NCBI GenBank assembly: GCA_025331565.1
Contig: JAFREQ010000076.1
Location: forward strand, 2,170,001-2,234,000
Direction of reading: 5' to 3'
Length of the DNA: 64,000 nucleotides
From: Holacanthus passer
Taxonomy: Eukaryota; Chordata; Actinopteri; Pomacanthidae
Shown here: positions 52,760 to 63,545 of the stretch, piece by piece
Numbering within the stretch: position 1 is the first letter of the stretch
Layout of the letters: every line of letters begins with the position of its first letter
Notes under the pieces: model-generated
Told to the model about the DNA's origin: nothing
What the model saw: the letters and a program-made list of their open reading frames with translations, nothing else
Database searches by the model: none
Made by a program: the position numbers and the translations under genes

Positions 52760-53010
52760 AATGTATGCAAACTGTTTCACTGCTCGTCTTTGTTTGGAAG
52801 CTTGTGTCATTTGTGCTCCCACCTCTAACTCATTTCTTATAGAGAGTATTCTTATCTATGGTACAAGGACTGCCTCAAACTATATCGTTACCTGTACAGT
52901 ACAGTGCAGTATCCATACAGCTAAATATAAAACTGGTCCCAGCTACTAAAGAGATACAGAGAGATATTCCTCGAGTCCAAGAAGATAAATGCCCTTTTAC
53001 CCGACTATGG

Positions 53011-53118
53011 CTGCAGTTAAAAAGTAAAATATTTTTCTTTTAAATTTAGTGGAGTATAAAGTAGTAAAGTCTTGTACTTCACTACTTAAGTCAATTGACT
53101 ACTTTTAACCACTGCATA
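53011..53118 (-). repeat. Fragment of common percomorph repeat
   Basis: The text AAATTTAGTGGAGTATAAAGTAGTAAAG, CTTGTACTTCACTACTTAAGT and ACTTTTAACCACTG matches a repeat I know as abundant in percomorphs, with motifs GTGGAGTA and GTACTTAAGT. It fills part of the igf1r-lrrc28 gap. Orientation and limits are approximate. Confidence 0.55.
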
Positions 53119-53152
53119 TGGATGTGCTGTCATGATGCAGTTTAACGATGTG

Positions 53153-53166
53153 ACAGCAGGTGGCAG
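53153..53166 (+). promoter_or_regulatory. CTCF-like motif between igf1r and lrrc28
   Basis: ACAGCAGGTGGCAG fits the CTCF core consensus CCASYAGRKGGCRS at 13 of 14 positions. It sits between the predicted igf1r poly(A) site and the lrrc28 promoter. Binding is not shown by sequence. Confidence 0.4.
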
Positions 53167-53189
53167 CAGCAATATACCAGCAGTGTCCT

Positions 53190-53429
53190 GTCTGTTGTGA
53201 ATTCAGAATGGGAGACGAAGAAGATAAGCATCACCTTTGACCTGAGGCGGGACATACAGTCTATGGGCGGGACGGTGACGTCTTACGTTGTTTACGGTTG
53301 AGAACAGTTTCTATTTAATAACACAACGTTTAGCTTCTGTGTTTTTTCACTTACAGAAATGTCTGCACTTTGAGGGCTGTGAGCAAATGTGCGACACAGA
53401 ATAGAATAAACTGGTCCTGTACTATTAAG
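53190..53429 (+). promoter_or_regulatory. lrrc28: lrrc28 promoter and non-coding exon 1
   Basis: A small GC-richer stretch has a GC box, GGGCGG, at 53265-53270 and a CRE-like TGACGTCT at 53276-53283, with no TATA box. A donor, AAGGTAAAT, puts the end of a non-coding first exon at 53429. The transcription start is probably around 53290-53340, but this is inferred. Confidence 0.5.
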
Positions 53430-53955
53430 GTAAATAACTGCTTCCTGGGCGGCCTCTTGTTGTCGATAGTAATAACTAATAACGGCCGCTTAGCTAGCAT
53501 GCTAATGATGCTAAGAATGACAGGCGAGTATAATGTTAGCTAGCTAGCTAACTGAGGTTAGTCGCCACTAACATAACTCAAGCTACAGGCTTCAGTCTTT
53601 GCATCTTTGCTGCTGTATGTCTCGTCTCCAACACAGCAGCTTCCCTGTACTGTCTGTGTCAAAACTACCGGATAACCTACTGTCAGTGATTTAGCCAGTG
53701 GCCTGTTAAATCAGCTGTTGCCTCCTGCAGCAACATAATTTGTCGACGCTGTAGAATATCTAATATGTCCCAGCTGTATGTGTGTCTGTGCACCGTTAAT
53801 CAGAGTCATATATGGTGCAGAGGCATAAAACCTACTTGGAACAACAAGTTTTGGTTTTAATGATCCTGTTGCATGCTGTGTTCTTCTGGTGTGTTGCAAA
53901 GATCAAAGAAGCACTGCTGTCTCCTAACGCCTCTGTTCATTTGTTTTTCTTTCAG

Positions 53956-54030
53956 TAAGTAACAGTAATGTCATAGAAGAAGGAGTCGCTGCCAAGTCTC
54001 CTCCACCAGGGAGGAGAGGTTTCCTCAGAC
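53956..54030 (+). other. lrrc28: lrrc28 5' UTR part of exon 2
   Basis: The acceptor TTTCTTTCAG at 53955 precedes 75 nt of leader before the start codon. It contains a two-codon upstream ORF, ATG TCA TAG, at 53968-53976. Confidence 0.55.
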
Positions 54031-54198
54031 ATGGCAACTGAACTCCATGAGACTATTTTCATGGCCAAGCAGGAGCGCCACAAAAACCTGTTTCTTAACT
54101 ACAGAAACCTGAACAATTTCCCCGTAGAGCTGCTGAAGGATGAAGGCCTGCAGTTTCTGGAGAGGTTGTACATGAAGAGGAACTCGCTCACTACACTG
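54031..54198 (+). CDS. lrrc28: lrrc28 exon 2 (first coding)
   Basis: Residues 1-56, MATELHETIFMAKQERHKN through LERLYMKRNSLTTL. Donor GTATTC, phase 0. Confidence 0.95.
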
Positions 54199-57100
54199 GT
54201 ATTCACATTAATTTTGCTGTGTCAGACATCACTGACTTACACTAACCTGTTGTCTTGTGTGAGCATAAATACAGAACAGGACTCAAGACCATTTCACAAA
54301 TGTGACAAAAGTGAGCAGCGAAATTTCCCAAGTTTATTTCCTGTGAGGTTAACTGTTGTTCTCTCTCTGCCTCTCTATCTTAGCCTGATAATCTTGCTCA
54401 GAAGCTCCCAAATCTAATTGAACTGTGAGTATTCAGTTGTGTTTTTTGTGCTAATAATCAGTGGCTTTGTAGTTATTATTGGCTGGTTAAATGGGAAAGA
54501 TGGCTGGTGAATTTTACTGGTCTACCAGATATTTTGACTGTAAACTATGAAGATGTTCTTGGTCATTTGCACTGAATGACATTGCTGTATTCCTAAATTG
54601 TAACTCTGACAGACTCCAGAACTTCACTGACATAAAAATACAAGCCTCACACTGTTTTAGAACATTGTTCAGTGATATATCAAATAGTTTGATCCATCCA
54701 AATTGTAACATTTATTATTTTTTTCCATTTAAGGTATTTGCATTCAAACAACATAGTCATTATTCCTGAAGGTAAGTCCTCTGTTATGTCATAATAGTGT
54801 GCCATTGTCTATAGTGATTTATTGTCACTTAACAGCATTTGAATCCATTTCTGCCGAACTTTGAGAAAGTCATTATGGTCAAAGACATAGTCATCAAATG
54901 CCTGTGCATGATTGTCATAAAAAAAAATTAAAAGATTAAAATTGGCAAAAAAATAATTGCTGATTCTGGTGAGACTGAACAAGGGACTGCTCAAAACCTT
55001 TCAAACTTTAAGAAAAAGATTGAATGGAACTAAACAAGCAAACCAACAGCCACAGTGAAAACAGACCTGTAGTAAAGGTAGAAGAATTTAAATCAGAGGA
55101 TTCGGGAGGTATAGTCAGCCTGGAGGTTATTTTTGACTGCAAAGCCTTTATCTGTGTTATGTACCAGCTATTTTAAGTTTGTCTTTTAACCATAATGAGG
55201 CCAACTGTGGTTTGATCCCCAGCTATTGGAAACCTGGCCAGACTACAGTCATTGGACCTGAGCAACAACGCCCTCCAGCTCCTCTGTCCGGAGATCGGCC
55301 GGCTGAGGTCTCTACGTCACCTGAGACTGTCCAATAACCAGCTGAAATGCCTTCCTCCAGGTAAAACACATCAGCTGTCTGTTCCATTGTTATTTTACAC
55401 AGTGCTTTTGAGATTATTTTGTCACTCCAACTCTTAAGAAATAGCTGAGTGTATAGATGCATCAAAGACTAATAATAAAGTGTAACCATGTTTATACGAG
55501 GGGTGCACAATAATATTGGCACATCATTGGTACTGGCTGATAAAAGACTTGAAATGAAACATTGTTGTCATCCCAAAATGAACAATTCTGACGATTATGC
55601 GAATATGTCTGTGGCGTGGAGGTGTTTGAAGTGTGTGAAAACATTCAATTACATTTCCCACTGTGGAGTGCAAAGTCTTTCTTGGCATGTTTACCTGTGA
55701 ATGTGAATTTGCTGGTGTTAGAGTACCAACATGAATTGAGTTGTAAGTATTTTATTTTCCAGCAGAGGGCAACAGAGTTACTCAATTAAATTGACAACCA
55801 GCACAAACAGAAAATAGCTTCTCTGTATTGTAGAACAGCACTGACAGGATTATTTGCTGTTTCTTTTCATCAGTGGAAACTCAGTATTATACAGTAACCA
55901 AAGCTAAAATCCAGGTGTTTATTTTTTTTTATTATTCTGGAGGATTAATAAACACAACTGTTGTTCAACTTTACATTGTCATCTTTTATAATGATTTTAA
56001 ACCTTTATAGATTTAGTAAATGATTCAGAAACATTGGTGACATGCATGCAGCATTCTACTATTAGTTGTGGAGAACAGAAATGTAAGCTGTTTGTCTAAC
56101 CACAGAACTCAAATGTAAATTAGTATCTTAAGACATGCTCAGTCAAACAGAGATTTGTTTGTCCATTGAAGCTCTTTCGCATTTTCTTTTTTTGTCATGG
56201 TCCTTGATATGTCAACAAAGTTTCATTGCCATTTAAAGCCCAGTTTAGAAATGTGCAAAGTGGTAATTTTTCTTTTAAAAATATTGTCTGATAAAGGTCC
56301 CAGCTGTGATCACGCAACAGTCTGTCTGAATTAATTCCTTTTGAACTGTCCTCAAGTGACTGAGTTCTCTCACTCTCTGTAAGTCAGTGTATGCAAATAC
56401 AGTACATTGGTTCCAGATTATTTAGAAATGTGAGATGACAAGAAAAATAATGCTGCTGTTAGTCAGCATTTTAAATCATCTTCAGGATCAGCCAACCAAA
56501 ACTGTGAAATTTTCCCATAGCAAAAATCAGATTGTTTCAGACTCTCTCACATGTCTGCCTGACATCTTCAGAGATTGGTGATCTACTGGAACTGGAGACT
56601 CTGGATGTGTCGATGAACCAGCTGATGTCTCTACCAGATCGGTTGCACCGCTGCATTTCTCTGCAGAATCTCACAGCGGACCACAACCCGTTGAGCCACG
56701 TTCCCCGGCAGCTCTGCTGGCTCCACCGCCTCAACCAGCTCTCCATGGCTGCCAACCGGCTGACCTTCCTACCGCTCGGTCAGTATACCCCCTTATCTGT
56801 GTGTTGCCAGAGCCATGTAGATATTGTGAACAAGGGGATGTTAATATCTGCGTGTTTCAGATCTGGGCAGGTCACGAGAGCTGCAGTTTGTGTTTGTGGA
56901 CAACAATGTGGACCTCAAAGGCCTTCCCTCCTACTTGTATAACAAGGTCATCGGCTGCAGCGGGTAATAGAGCTTATCAAACAGAGAGCTTTCATATTGT
57001 GTAGAATAGTTAAAGTTGTTTTCAGCTCATTTGACTTGGATCAGTTCAACTTGTGTGAGATAGTTTAGCAGATTGTTTGTACAATGCAACAAAATTGTAA

Positions 57101-58050
57101 AGGAGGGAAAAACATGATAGAAACACTGTAGAAGAAATAAAGAGTTACATAATGTTGCATATGAGATTAAAGACATGAATTGAGGGACTGTGCCTGCGTG
57201 TCGTACAGGTGCGGCGTGTCAGCCCAGGTGTTGGAGGGCGACCTGGGTGAGGCACTGAGTGAAGCTCTGGTTGGGCTTCCAGCTGAAGTGAAGGTGGTGG
57301 GCTCAGAGACGGATAACGTGGTTCCCCTGGAGGAGCTCGCCATGAGAAACCTGCACCGCATCTACCACCACCGCCCAACAGGTGAGGAGTTACATATACA
57401 TATGTAAAGCTATGATTATACTTAAAAGTGAGGAAGTGTGAAATTAAGAAAAAAAATAAATTCAACAGCAACAAATGCACCAAACAAACAAAATGAAAAC
57501 AGCTATCACTGTTGATGGTGAAAGTGTTATTATAAGCAAGTTGGTTGTTAATCAAGTTACTGAAAATGACTTTGTTTGACTGCATAGTTTCACATAGTTT
57601 CACGAGTACGAGTACGTCCTGTACTGTTGTTTTTTTTTTTTTTTTTTTTAGACCTCAACTTGCTGCCTCCCATCAGCCTCCCAAAGAGCCTTCTGGACCT
57701 GCTGCGGTTCCCCCTGGGGCACTGCCACCGCTGCAGTCAAGCCATGTTCACCATCATCTATCCCAAACTCTTCCCCCTCCGTGACACCGCACTGGCAGGA
57801 GTGCACCGCAGGTCAGAACAAACGCACCTCCTTTCCTCTCCAGGATGGCTCACAGAGCTACTACACACTAATGACAACTACATGGCAATGAAAGATAACA
57901 ACAAATCTTGTTTCACATTTGCACATGAATTGCTCTCAGCTAAATATGCTCATCTTTGTCATGTCTTCTTTCCTCTGAAGGACAACTGTGAGTTTTGTGG
58001 CCTATTGCTGCTCCAGTCACTGCCTCCGGACCTTTGACCTCCAGGGATGA
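54031..58050 (+). CDS. lrrc28: Leucine-rich repeat-containing protein 28, complete coding sequence in 9 exons
   Basis: Nine exons with GT-AG borders join in frame to 366 codons (365 residues; human LRRC28 has about 367). The N-terminus MATELHETIF is followed by HKNLFLNYRNL and LERLYMKRNSL, close to human LRRC28. Residues about 40-220 contain seven or eight LxxLxLxxN-type leucine-rich repeats, such as LQSLDLSNNAL and LRHLRLSNNQL. After them, NKVIGCSGCG leads to a non-LRR C-terminal region with cysteine groups CSGC, CHRC and CCSSHC, which may bind metal. There is no signal peptide or membrane segment, so a cytosolic or nuclear protein is expected. The molecular function is not established. It lies about 650 bp behind igf1r in the same direction. 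The ATG chosen matches the family N-terminus. Confidence 0.96.
54384..54424 (+). CDS. lrrc28: lrrc28 exon 3
   Basis: A 41-nt micro-sized exon, PDNLAQKLPNLIEL, colinear with human PENLAQKLPNLVEL. Acceptor TATCTTAG, donor GTGAGT. Confidence 0.95.
54734..54771 (+). CDS. lrrc28: lrrc28 exon 4
   Basis: A 38-nt exon, YLHSNNIVIIPE, one LRR edge. Acceptor CATTTAAG, donor GTAAGT. Confidence 0.94.
55223..55360 (+). CDS. lrrc28: lrrc28 exon 5
   Basis: Residues 83-128, two LRRs: LQSLDLSNNAL and LRHLRLSNNQLKCLPP. Acceptor ATCCCCAG, donor GTAAAA. Confidence 0.96.
55500..55690 (+). mobile_element. hAT-type transposon fragment in lrrc28 intron 5
   Basis: Starts GGGGTGCACAATAATATTGG and goes on with CACATCATTGGTACTGGCTG, a decayed form of the ATCGG-rich ends of fish hAT elements. 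An ATG at 55605 then opens a decayed frame, MSVAWRCLKC, reminiscent of the start of a BED zinc finger. It is a short dead 5' fragment. Confidence 0.5.
56572..56778 (+). CDS. lrrc28: lrrc28 exon 6
   Basis: Residues 129-197, three LRRs: LETLDVSMNQL, LQNLTADHNPL and LNQLSMAANRLTFLPL. Acceptor TCTTCAG, donor GTCAGT (non-optimal but GT). Confidence 0.96.
56861..56963 (+). CDS. lrrc28: lrrc28 exon 7
   Basis: Residues 198-231, DLGRSRELQFVFVDNN to LPSYLYNKVIGCSG. Acceptor GTTTCAG, donor GTAATA. Intron 6 before it is only 82 nt. Confidence 0.95.
57209..57381 (+). CDS. lrrc28: lrrc28 exon 8
   Basis: Residues 232-289, CGVSAQVLEGD to MRNLHRIYHHRPT, a less conserved linker that still aligns with human LPAEVK and ELAMR. 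Acceptor CGTACAG, donor GTGAGG. Confidence 0.94.
57652..57811 (+). CDS. lrrc28: lrrc28 exon 9
   Basis: Residues 290-342, DLNLLPPISLPKSLLDLL, then GHCHRCSQAMFTIIYPKLFP. The acceptor follows a run of 20 T (57630-57649) and TAG. Donor GTCAGA. Confidence 0.95.
57981..58050 (+). CDS. lrrc28: lrrc28 exon 10 (last)
   Basis: Residues 343-365, TTVSFVAYCCSSHCLRTFDL, ending LQG and stop TGA at 58048-58050. Acceptor CTGAAG, with a weak pyrimidine tract. Confidence 0.95.
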
Positions 58051-61000
58051 CGTGGTTTTCTTCTCGTCTTCTTCTACACTCAGGAGCTGTTAAGTGGTTT
58101 CCAGACGGTGAGAGAGGACAGCTTGTCATTTGTGTGGATCTTGAAGGTCTGAGTGCATCAAGTGCACGAGCTTTGTGCTTGATTGACAATACTAAGAACA
58201 TCAGAGAAGCAGCCTGTGTGAGTGTTTGATGGTTCAGATGATAGAGACACAACATGTCAGCAACATGTCAACACACTTCAATCAAAGACTCAAACCTACG
58301 TGATGTTGAGTTTAACCAACTGGGAGGATTGTTCTCCTGTGTGTGTGGTGGGGATCAAAATAATAACTACTGTGTGAACAGTGCACCTATGTGCTCATTC
58401 AACTAGCTCTGTCTAGAAACTAACAGTATTAGACCTGAAGTAACTACTCACCAATGGGCACTTTCTAAGAACAAGCACTATTTGATTTTTATGATCAGTA
58501 ATTTTTCACACACAAGTTTATTGCAGCAGACACATCCCATTGATTGTGGAGTCATATTTGAGGTATTAACATTTGTAGTCCAGTTTGTTTAACTGATTAC
58601 TGATGAAAATTTGAAGGATTTTAAATTTAAAAAATGTGTATAAGTGTGATATGTGTCATGTTCAGTCACAGATACAGGGACACTCTTCAACAGTAGCCAT
58701 ATGGACACTCGTGTCCAACGATGAAAAAGTAATGTTTTATCATTACATAAACTTAAATGAACTTAAAATTGCAGGAACCCAAAATGATCAAATGCTTGCA
58801 ACATCCTTGTGGAGGTTTAAAGTCTGCAGACTCACTCAGTTTGAAGTTTTCTGTCGTCATCTGTTGGAAACAAGGTTCATCCACCTCGAAGGCGCGGTGT
58901 GATTCTCTTGTTGAACTGACACTTGTGTGTTAATGTTCATTACTACGTTGTGCAATTCTAATTTATCATTTGTTTTGATTGTGTTGCGTTCTGCAGTAAA
59001 TGTTGACTGATGTTTGACTTTCAGCGAATTTGTGTCTTTTTTTTTCACGCCGGAGAGAGTTTGCCAGAGTGGATGCGTGGAAAGGTGTTAATGACACCGT
59101 TAGAAATGTGCATGTTAAGCACTGTTTCGAGATTTTCATATAAATACTTAACACGGGTCACAGCAGCTTAACACCTCCAACTCTCTCCAAGTCCTTCTCT
59201 GTCTGTTTCACAGCAAAGAATGTATGAATGTTTGGAGTAAATACATCACTAACTGTCTCTGCTGTAACTCTGGCAGTCAGTGACATGTAGTTGTTGGTGT
59301 TAGTGGGTCAGGACAGTCAAGCTCTTTGGCTTCCCTGCATGTGGGATACAGACCGAACAAACATCCTGGCAACAGGAAGGTGCTGTGCCAAATAGCCCTG
59401 AGACAAGCTTGCCAGGGGAGCTTTGCTCAGTGGATTCCTCTGTCATACCGGCTATCATCCTTTCCATTACATGCAGAGGAATCACTCCTGTTTAGTTATA
59501 CCAGTGTTCCCTCATATGTTGTTCATCATTTTCAGTTCATCATCAACAAGACCGGTACATCTGTTGTCTGGGGGCACTGTTGGCATGTCAATCTGGAAAA
59601 GCACTTGCAGCGATAATTTGTAAGTCTTATTTAAAGTTGTTCATTTTCAAATCAGCTGTCATAGTCATTTTTAAAGCCATAAACAAAAATGTTTTACATG
59701 GATTAAAAATAAAATTTGTGGCATGTTGACATACACAGGTTTCCAATATAAAGCTTTATCAAAGAATTCTAGTTAAATGTGTATAAATCCATCTTTTTCA
59801 AGGCAAATCAAATCAGATCTCATCCTTGTTTATCTCTAAAGTTGCTCTGAAAAAGAATTCAAAGCTTAAATGCTGTATGTGTGTAAGTGATAATAGAGGG
59901 TTGTGGAGGGTGGAGCAGAAAGCACAACGGCTCCATTACCGGGATCGATGGTGTGTTCAGATGAGTGTGAGACCATGATCCTCTCTGGCTGGTGTTCCAG
60001 CTTGCTGCCCTCCCTCTGGGACTATCACATCTCTGCTGACTGCACATATGAAATAAGACACAAGCATGCTGCATGTACGTATAAACAGGATCTACACCCA
60101 ACATGAGGACAGGACAGATTAAAGAAGAACATACACTAACCACTGGTAACAGGAAACAATACAAGACAACTGTAAAAAGGGCATCAGCATTTGATTCTTT
60201 CTTGATTTCTGTTACATCTACATGAATGAAACATGAAATTAAAAATGGAGGGAGAAAGATTTTTTTCTAAGACTTGGAATGAATGAGAGATATGTTTTTG
60301 TTTTCTGCAGCTCTTTAGTCAATTGTTTTAAAAGTGTAAAAGTATAGGTTTAACATATGATGCATCCAAGCAGTGGTTCTCAACCTTTCTTGTCAATTCT
60401 GCCTCCACAGCCATTTCAGATAAACTTCATCAACATCACCCATCATGTTCCAAATGTATTAATTTGGATTGATGTTAAATTGGATGTTATTTAGCAATTA
60501 AATATGTGATAGTGGATATTGTTTGCACTCATATGACAAGCACTTGTAGCAGATATGGATGATCGTGTTGCATAAACACTCAAGTCGATAAAGTAGCTGA
60601 ACTAATTCTGCACTACATGCTGCGCTAAACTGTATATAACTGAGTGGAGCCCATATTATGAGACACTGCATGGCATTTGGATATGTGATGCAACACCACA
60701 GTAATTTCCTGTGTTGAGTCAGGCAGGGCAGAGTGTGAAGGGGAGCGTGTGTGTGTGTGTGTGTGTGTGTGTGGTGGGGGGATTAATAGACGAAGCAACA
60801 GCTGACTCCAGCCTACTGCAGATAACACGGACTGTGAAATGTCATGTCATGAATAGAAAATGATTGTCTATATTTTCACTTTTGATCATCTCTTCCAGTC
60901 TCTTATCCTAAAACTCTGTTCTCTGAAATATTCAGGCATCTGTTGTATTCCCACGTTGATGTCTGAAAATACATGCAGCCTTACATCCACATCTCTGCCT

Positions 61001-61295
61001 CTGCTGAGCATGAGATGTTAAACCAAGACCTGAAAATAAACATTTGATTCAGAAGAGTCTTGTCGGACCATTACCATCATTTCCAGTTCATCTGTCGCTG
61101 ACCTCTGCCACAGTAACATCTGTAACACATGCAAGAAGCTGCTCTCAAGTTAATGCCTTTTTTTTTACTGAATGCACAGTGTTTTGCAATAATTTACCCT
61201 CAGAGTCACTTTGAAAGCACAACACCTCAGGAGAGGAATCAGTCCTGCTTCGATCAATGGTAATACAGTGAGATTCATTGTGCTCGGGCTGATTG
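58051..61295. other. lrrc28 3' UTR and intergenic DNA
   Basis: No further gene is recognised. The first part must be lrrc28 3' UTR. AATAAA or ATTAAA words occur only far downstream (about 59702-59713 and 61034), so the transcript end is uncertain. Minus-strand frames at 59300-59485 and 59859-60164 were considered and not accepted. A TG run of about 27 bp lies at 60747-60773. Confidence 0.5.
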
Positions 61296-61453
61296 CTATT
61301 GGATCGTTAATTTGGGAGGGAGGTCTTTAATGGTTTCTTCAATGAGCTGGTAATGATCTGAAGCACACGTGGAAAAGGCAGATCCATCTTCCATAAAGAT
61401 CAGATTCGCTGTCGATCTCATGTTTCTTATCAGTTTCTTAGCTGGATGTTCTG
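61296..61453 (-). CDS. Possible terminal coding exon of an unidentified minus-strand gene
   Basis: A minus-strand open stretch of about 52 codons follows a strong acceptor, TTGTTTTTTTTACAG, at 61468-61454 and ends at TAG (61298-61296). It reads with balanced amino-acid use, for example KLIRNMRSTANLIFMEDG and HYQLIEETIKDLPPK, without low complexity. A second acceptor-like site, TTTCTTTTTACAG, lies just before it. I do not recognise the protein and could not find preceding exons between here and 63500. It may equally be a chance open frame. Confidence 0.3.
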
Positions 61454-61484
61454 CTGTAAAAAAAACAATGTCTGTAAAAAGAAA

Positions 61485-61865
61485 CAGATAAGAAGAAGAC
61501 CCTTTATTTGTCCCACTTTTAGGCATGCACACACACAAACATGCTACATGCATTGGGAAATTCAACCTCTGCATTTAACCCATCCGTGGGTGCACAACAC
61601 ACGAAACACAACGGAGCAGTGGGCAGCTATTTATTGGAAGTGCCCAAGGAGCAGATCTTCGGGGGAGTAAGGTGCCTTGCTCAGGGGCACTTAGACAGTG
61701 GGAAGGGGAACGGAGTGTCCATCTTGCTCCTCTTGGGCTTGCAAGGGCTGGGCTGGTCCATCTGGTCCTACCTACGGTCCAGGTATCTTGTTGCCAGTCC
61801 ATGGCCTCGAACTAGCGACCTTCCAGTCGATGCCCCACTTCTCTGATCACTAGTCCACCATCTCT
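61485..61865 (-). mobile_element. tRNA-derived SINE, minus orientation
   Basis: On the minus strand the element starts near 61865 with GGTGGACTAGTGATCAG, a degenerate Pol III A box, followed by GGTCGCTAGTTCGAGGCC (61820-61803), a B box. The body contains AGGTTGAATTTCCC and ends with GGGACAAATAAAGGGTC and a TTC-rich tail near 61490. These words belong to a SINE type widespread in teleosts, whose body includes the GTGCCTTGCTCAGGGGCACT segment (61669-61690, plus strand). It appears nearly full length. Confidence 0.7.
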
Positions 61866-62694
61866 CCCAGACTGGAGAGACAAAAGCAGGAAGAAAAGAG
61901 CAGCCATGTCTGTCTGCAGCAGTGATGAGCATTCAGCAGTCACATGTGTCAACTGACGAGTGACTGTGAGGTGAGCAACAGATAGAACGAAAGACGAGAA
62001 AAGTGACATCATCTCTCTGTGATCTTCATCTCTTGTTTTTTTCTCTCAGCATGTCTCATCCAATCATCTAAAGACATCAAGAAATCCTGTTATGTGAAGG
62101 TCACGCAGGACACATTATTAACAGCACCACTAACATTTCATTTTTACACACGTTTATTTCACTATGTTAAAGTTGATGTGGTTTAAGTGGTGACAGCCTG
62201 ACAAAAGCACACAGTGGATGTAACAAATGAGTCCCCTGCAGCATGTCATCCTTTTTTTTAGTTTGGCTTCTTTCTGTGTATTTTTGGTAGCATTCAGTAT
62301 TCACATCTCATGCCTCGTAGTGTATCATGTATTTGATTATGTAAAGTCAAGGACTCCAGGGGCAAACAGCTTTCTACACTGAGGAGCATATCAAAGAGTC
62401 TTTCTGTGCACACTCATGTACATGTACAGTATGAAAAGAGATGGAGTGTATGTTGGGATTGTGTGGTGCATTTAAGGTAACAGGTCTGAAGTTATTACTG
62501 CCCTGTTTTTCTTATTTTCAGCTGGTTTTAGTTCAGTGTTTATGCAGAATCCATGCTAATAAAGAATTTATATGAATTATATTAGCTGAATTGAAGGAGA
62601 AAACATAGATGGTAGGACATGTTCAAACCACACATCTTTTAAAATGCCATCAGCCATCAGCTGGTGAGTGTCTCTACAAAGTGATGGTGGGTGT

Positions 62695-62739
<45 letters not shown>

Positions 62740-63473
62740 CATGACAGCTTAAGACATCAATGAAAATGTTACATGGTACCTGCAGAACTCGTGCCCTGTG
62801 TGAGGAGGATGGAGTGGAGAAAATGAAGGAGCACTGATCACACTTTGGCTCTGTGTCAGTCTGTCTCGCTGAATTTGAATGCACAACCCCAGATTTATTG
62901 TCTCTCTTTGATCGTCTCTGTCCTAAAAGCAGCCATTTGTCACTGTAATGTAGTTTATTTATATTTTAAATTAAAAGGTTTTATCTTGATATTTAGTTTA
63001 TTTTTTATATCTATCTGTACATTTTCATCAGCCATGATGGAACAATCTACTCTTGTGACTGTACTCACAAAAGAAAATCTCATTTTTCCAATACAACAGC
63101 ATTGCTTGGTAATTTTTCTATGCAGGAAAAAGAGGTGTAATATCTTATAAACTAATGTAACTATTGATATATATTAATATTGAAAATGAATTAAAACCAC
63201 TTAACTATCTAAAATTGAACTTTAAGTAATCCACTCCATCACACACAACGCACAAGACATTTAATCTTGTAATTTTTTGTTTTTCTATCATAAAGTATTA
63301 TTATAATTTGCTTCTGTTTATTATGCTGAAGTTCGTCCTTGGATTGTGTTTGTATTCGTAGCAGTCATGTTCTCAGTTATGTTGCACTGAACTAATATCA
63401 ATTCTACAGATCCTTTTTCAACTTTTGGATTCAATAAATTGAAAGAAAAAAAACCCCCAACCTTTTATCCACT
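61866..63473. other. Intergenic DNA
   Basis: Nothing coding is recognised. It holds a TG run at 62701-62735 and AT-rich sequence, with AATAAA words at 62558-62563 and about 63434. Confidence 0.5.
62701..62735. repeat. (GT)n microsatellite
   Basis: A 35-bp perfect GT run in intergenic DNA, far from recognised exons. Confidence 0.95.
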
Positions 63474-63545
63474 CCCTCTGACGTCAGAGGGCGCGGCCAT
63501 TTTGTGAGCGGCCTCGCATTCAACACAATGAGGCGGGAAGTAGGA
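63474..63545. promoter_or_regulatory. Promoter-like cluster with palindromic CRE
   Basis: Within 70 bp lie an 18-bp perfect palindrome, CCCTCTGACGTCAGAGGG (63474-63491), centred on a consensus CRE TGACGTCA (63479-63486); CGGCCATTTTG (63494-63504), whose reverse, CAAAATGGCCG, resembles the YY1 site common at vertebrate start sites; and GGCGGGAAGT (63532-63541), an E2F/ETS-like word. CpGs are locally frequent in otherwise AT-rich DNA. It may be the start of an unseen neighbouring gene on either strand. Confidence 0.4.

Larger units (their letters stand above)
47193..52780 (+). other. igf1r: igf1r 3' UTR (predicted)
   Basis: A 5.6-kb AT-rich stretch without recognisable genes on either strand follows the stop codon. 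Vertebrate IGF1R has a very long 3' UTR, and a good poly(A) signal near 52754 gives a plausible end. Earlier AATAAA words at about 47520, 48178 and 49130 could give shorter forms. A let-7-type seed site and a miR-145-type seed site are listed below. The extent is inferred. Confidence 0.6.

Noticed and set aside
59300..59485. Minus-strand 61-codon frame downstream of lrrc28
   Set aside because: No clear acceptor or family similarity. It is within the range expected by chance.
59859..60164. Minus-strand frame with an acceptor-like CATATGTGCAG
   Set aside because: The splice site has a poor pyrimidine tract, and two different frames are equally open, so coding is not supported.
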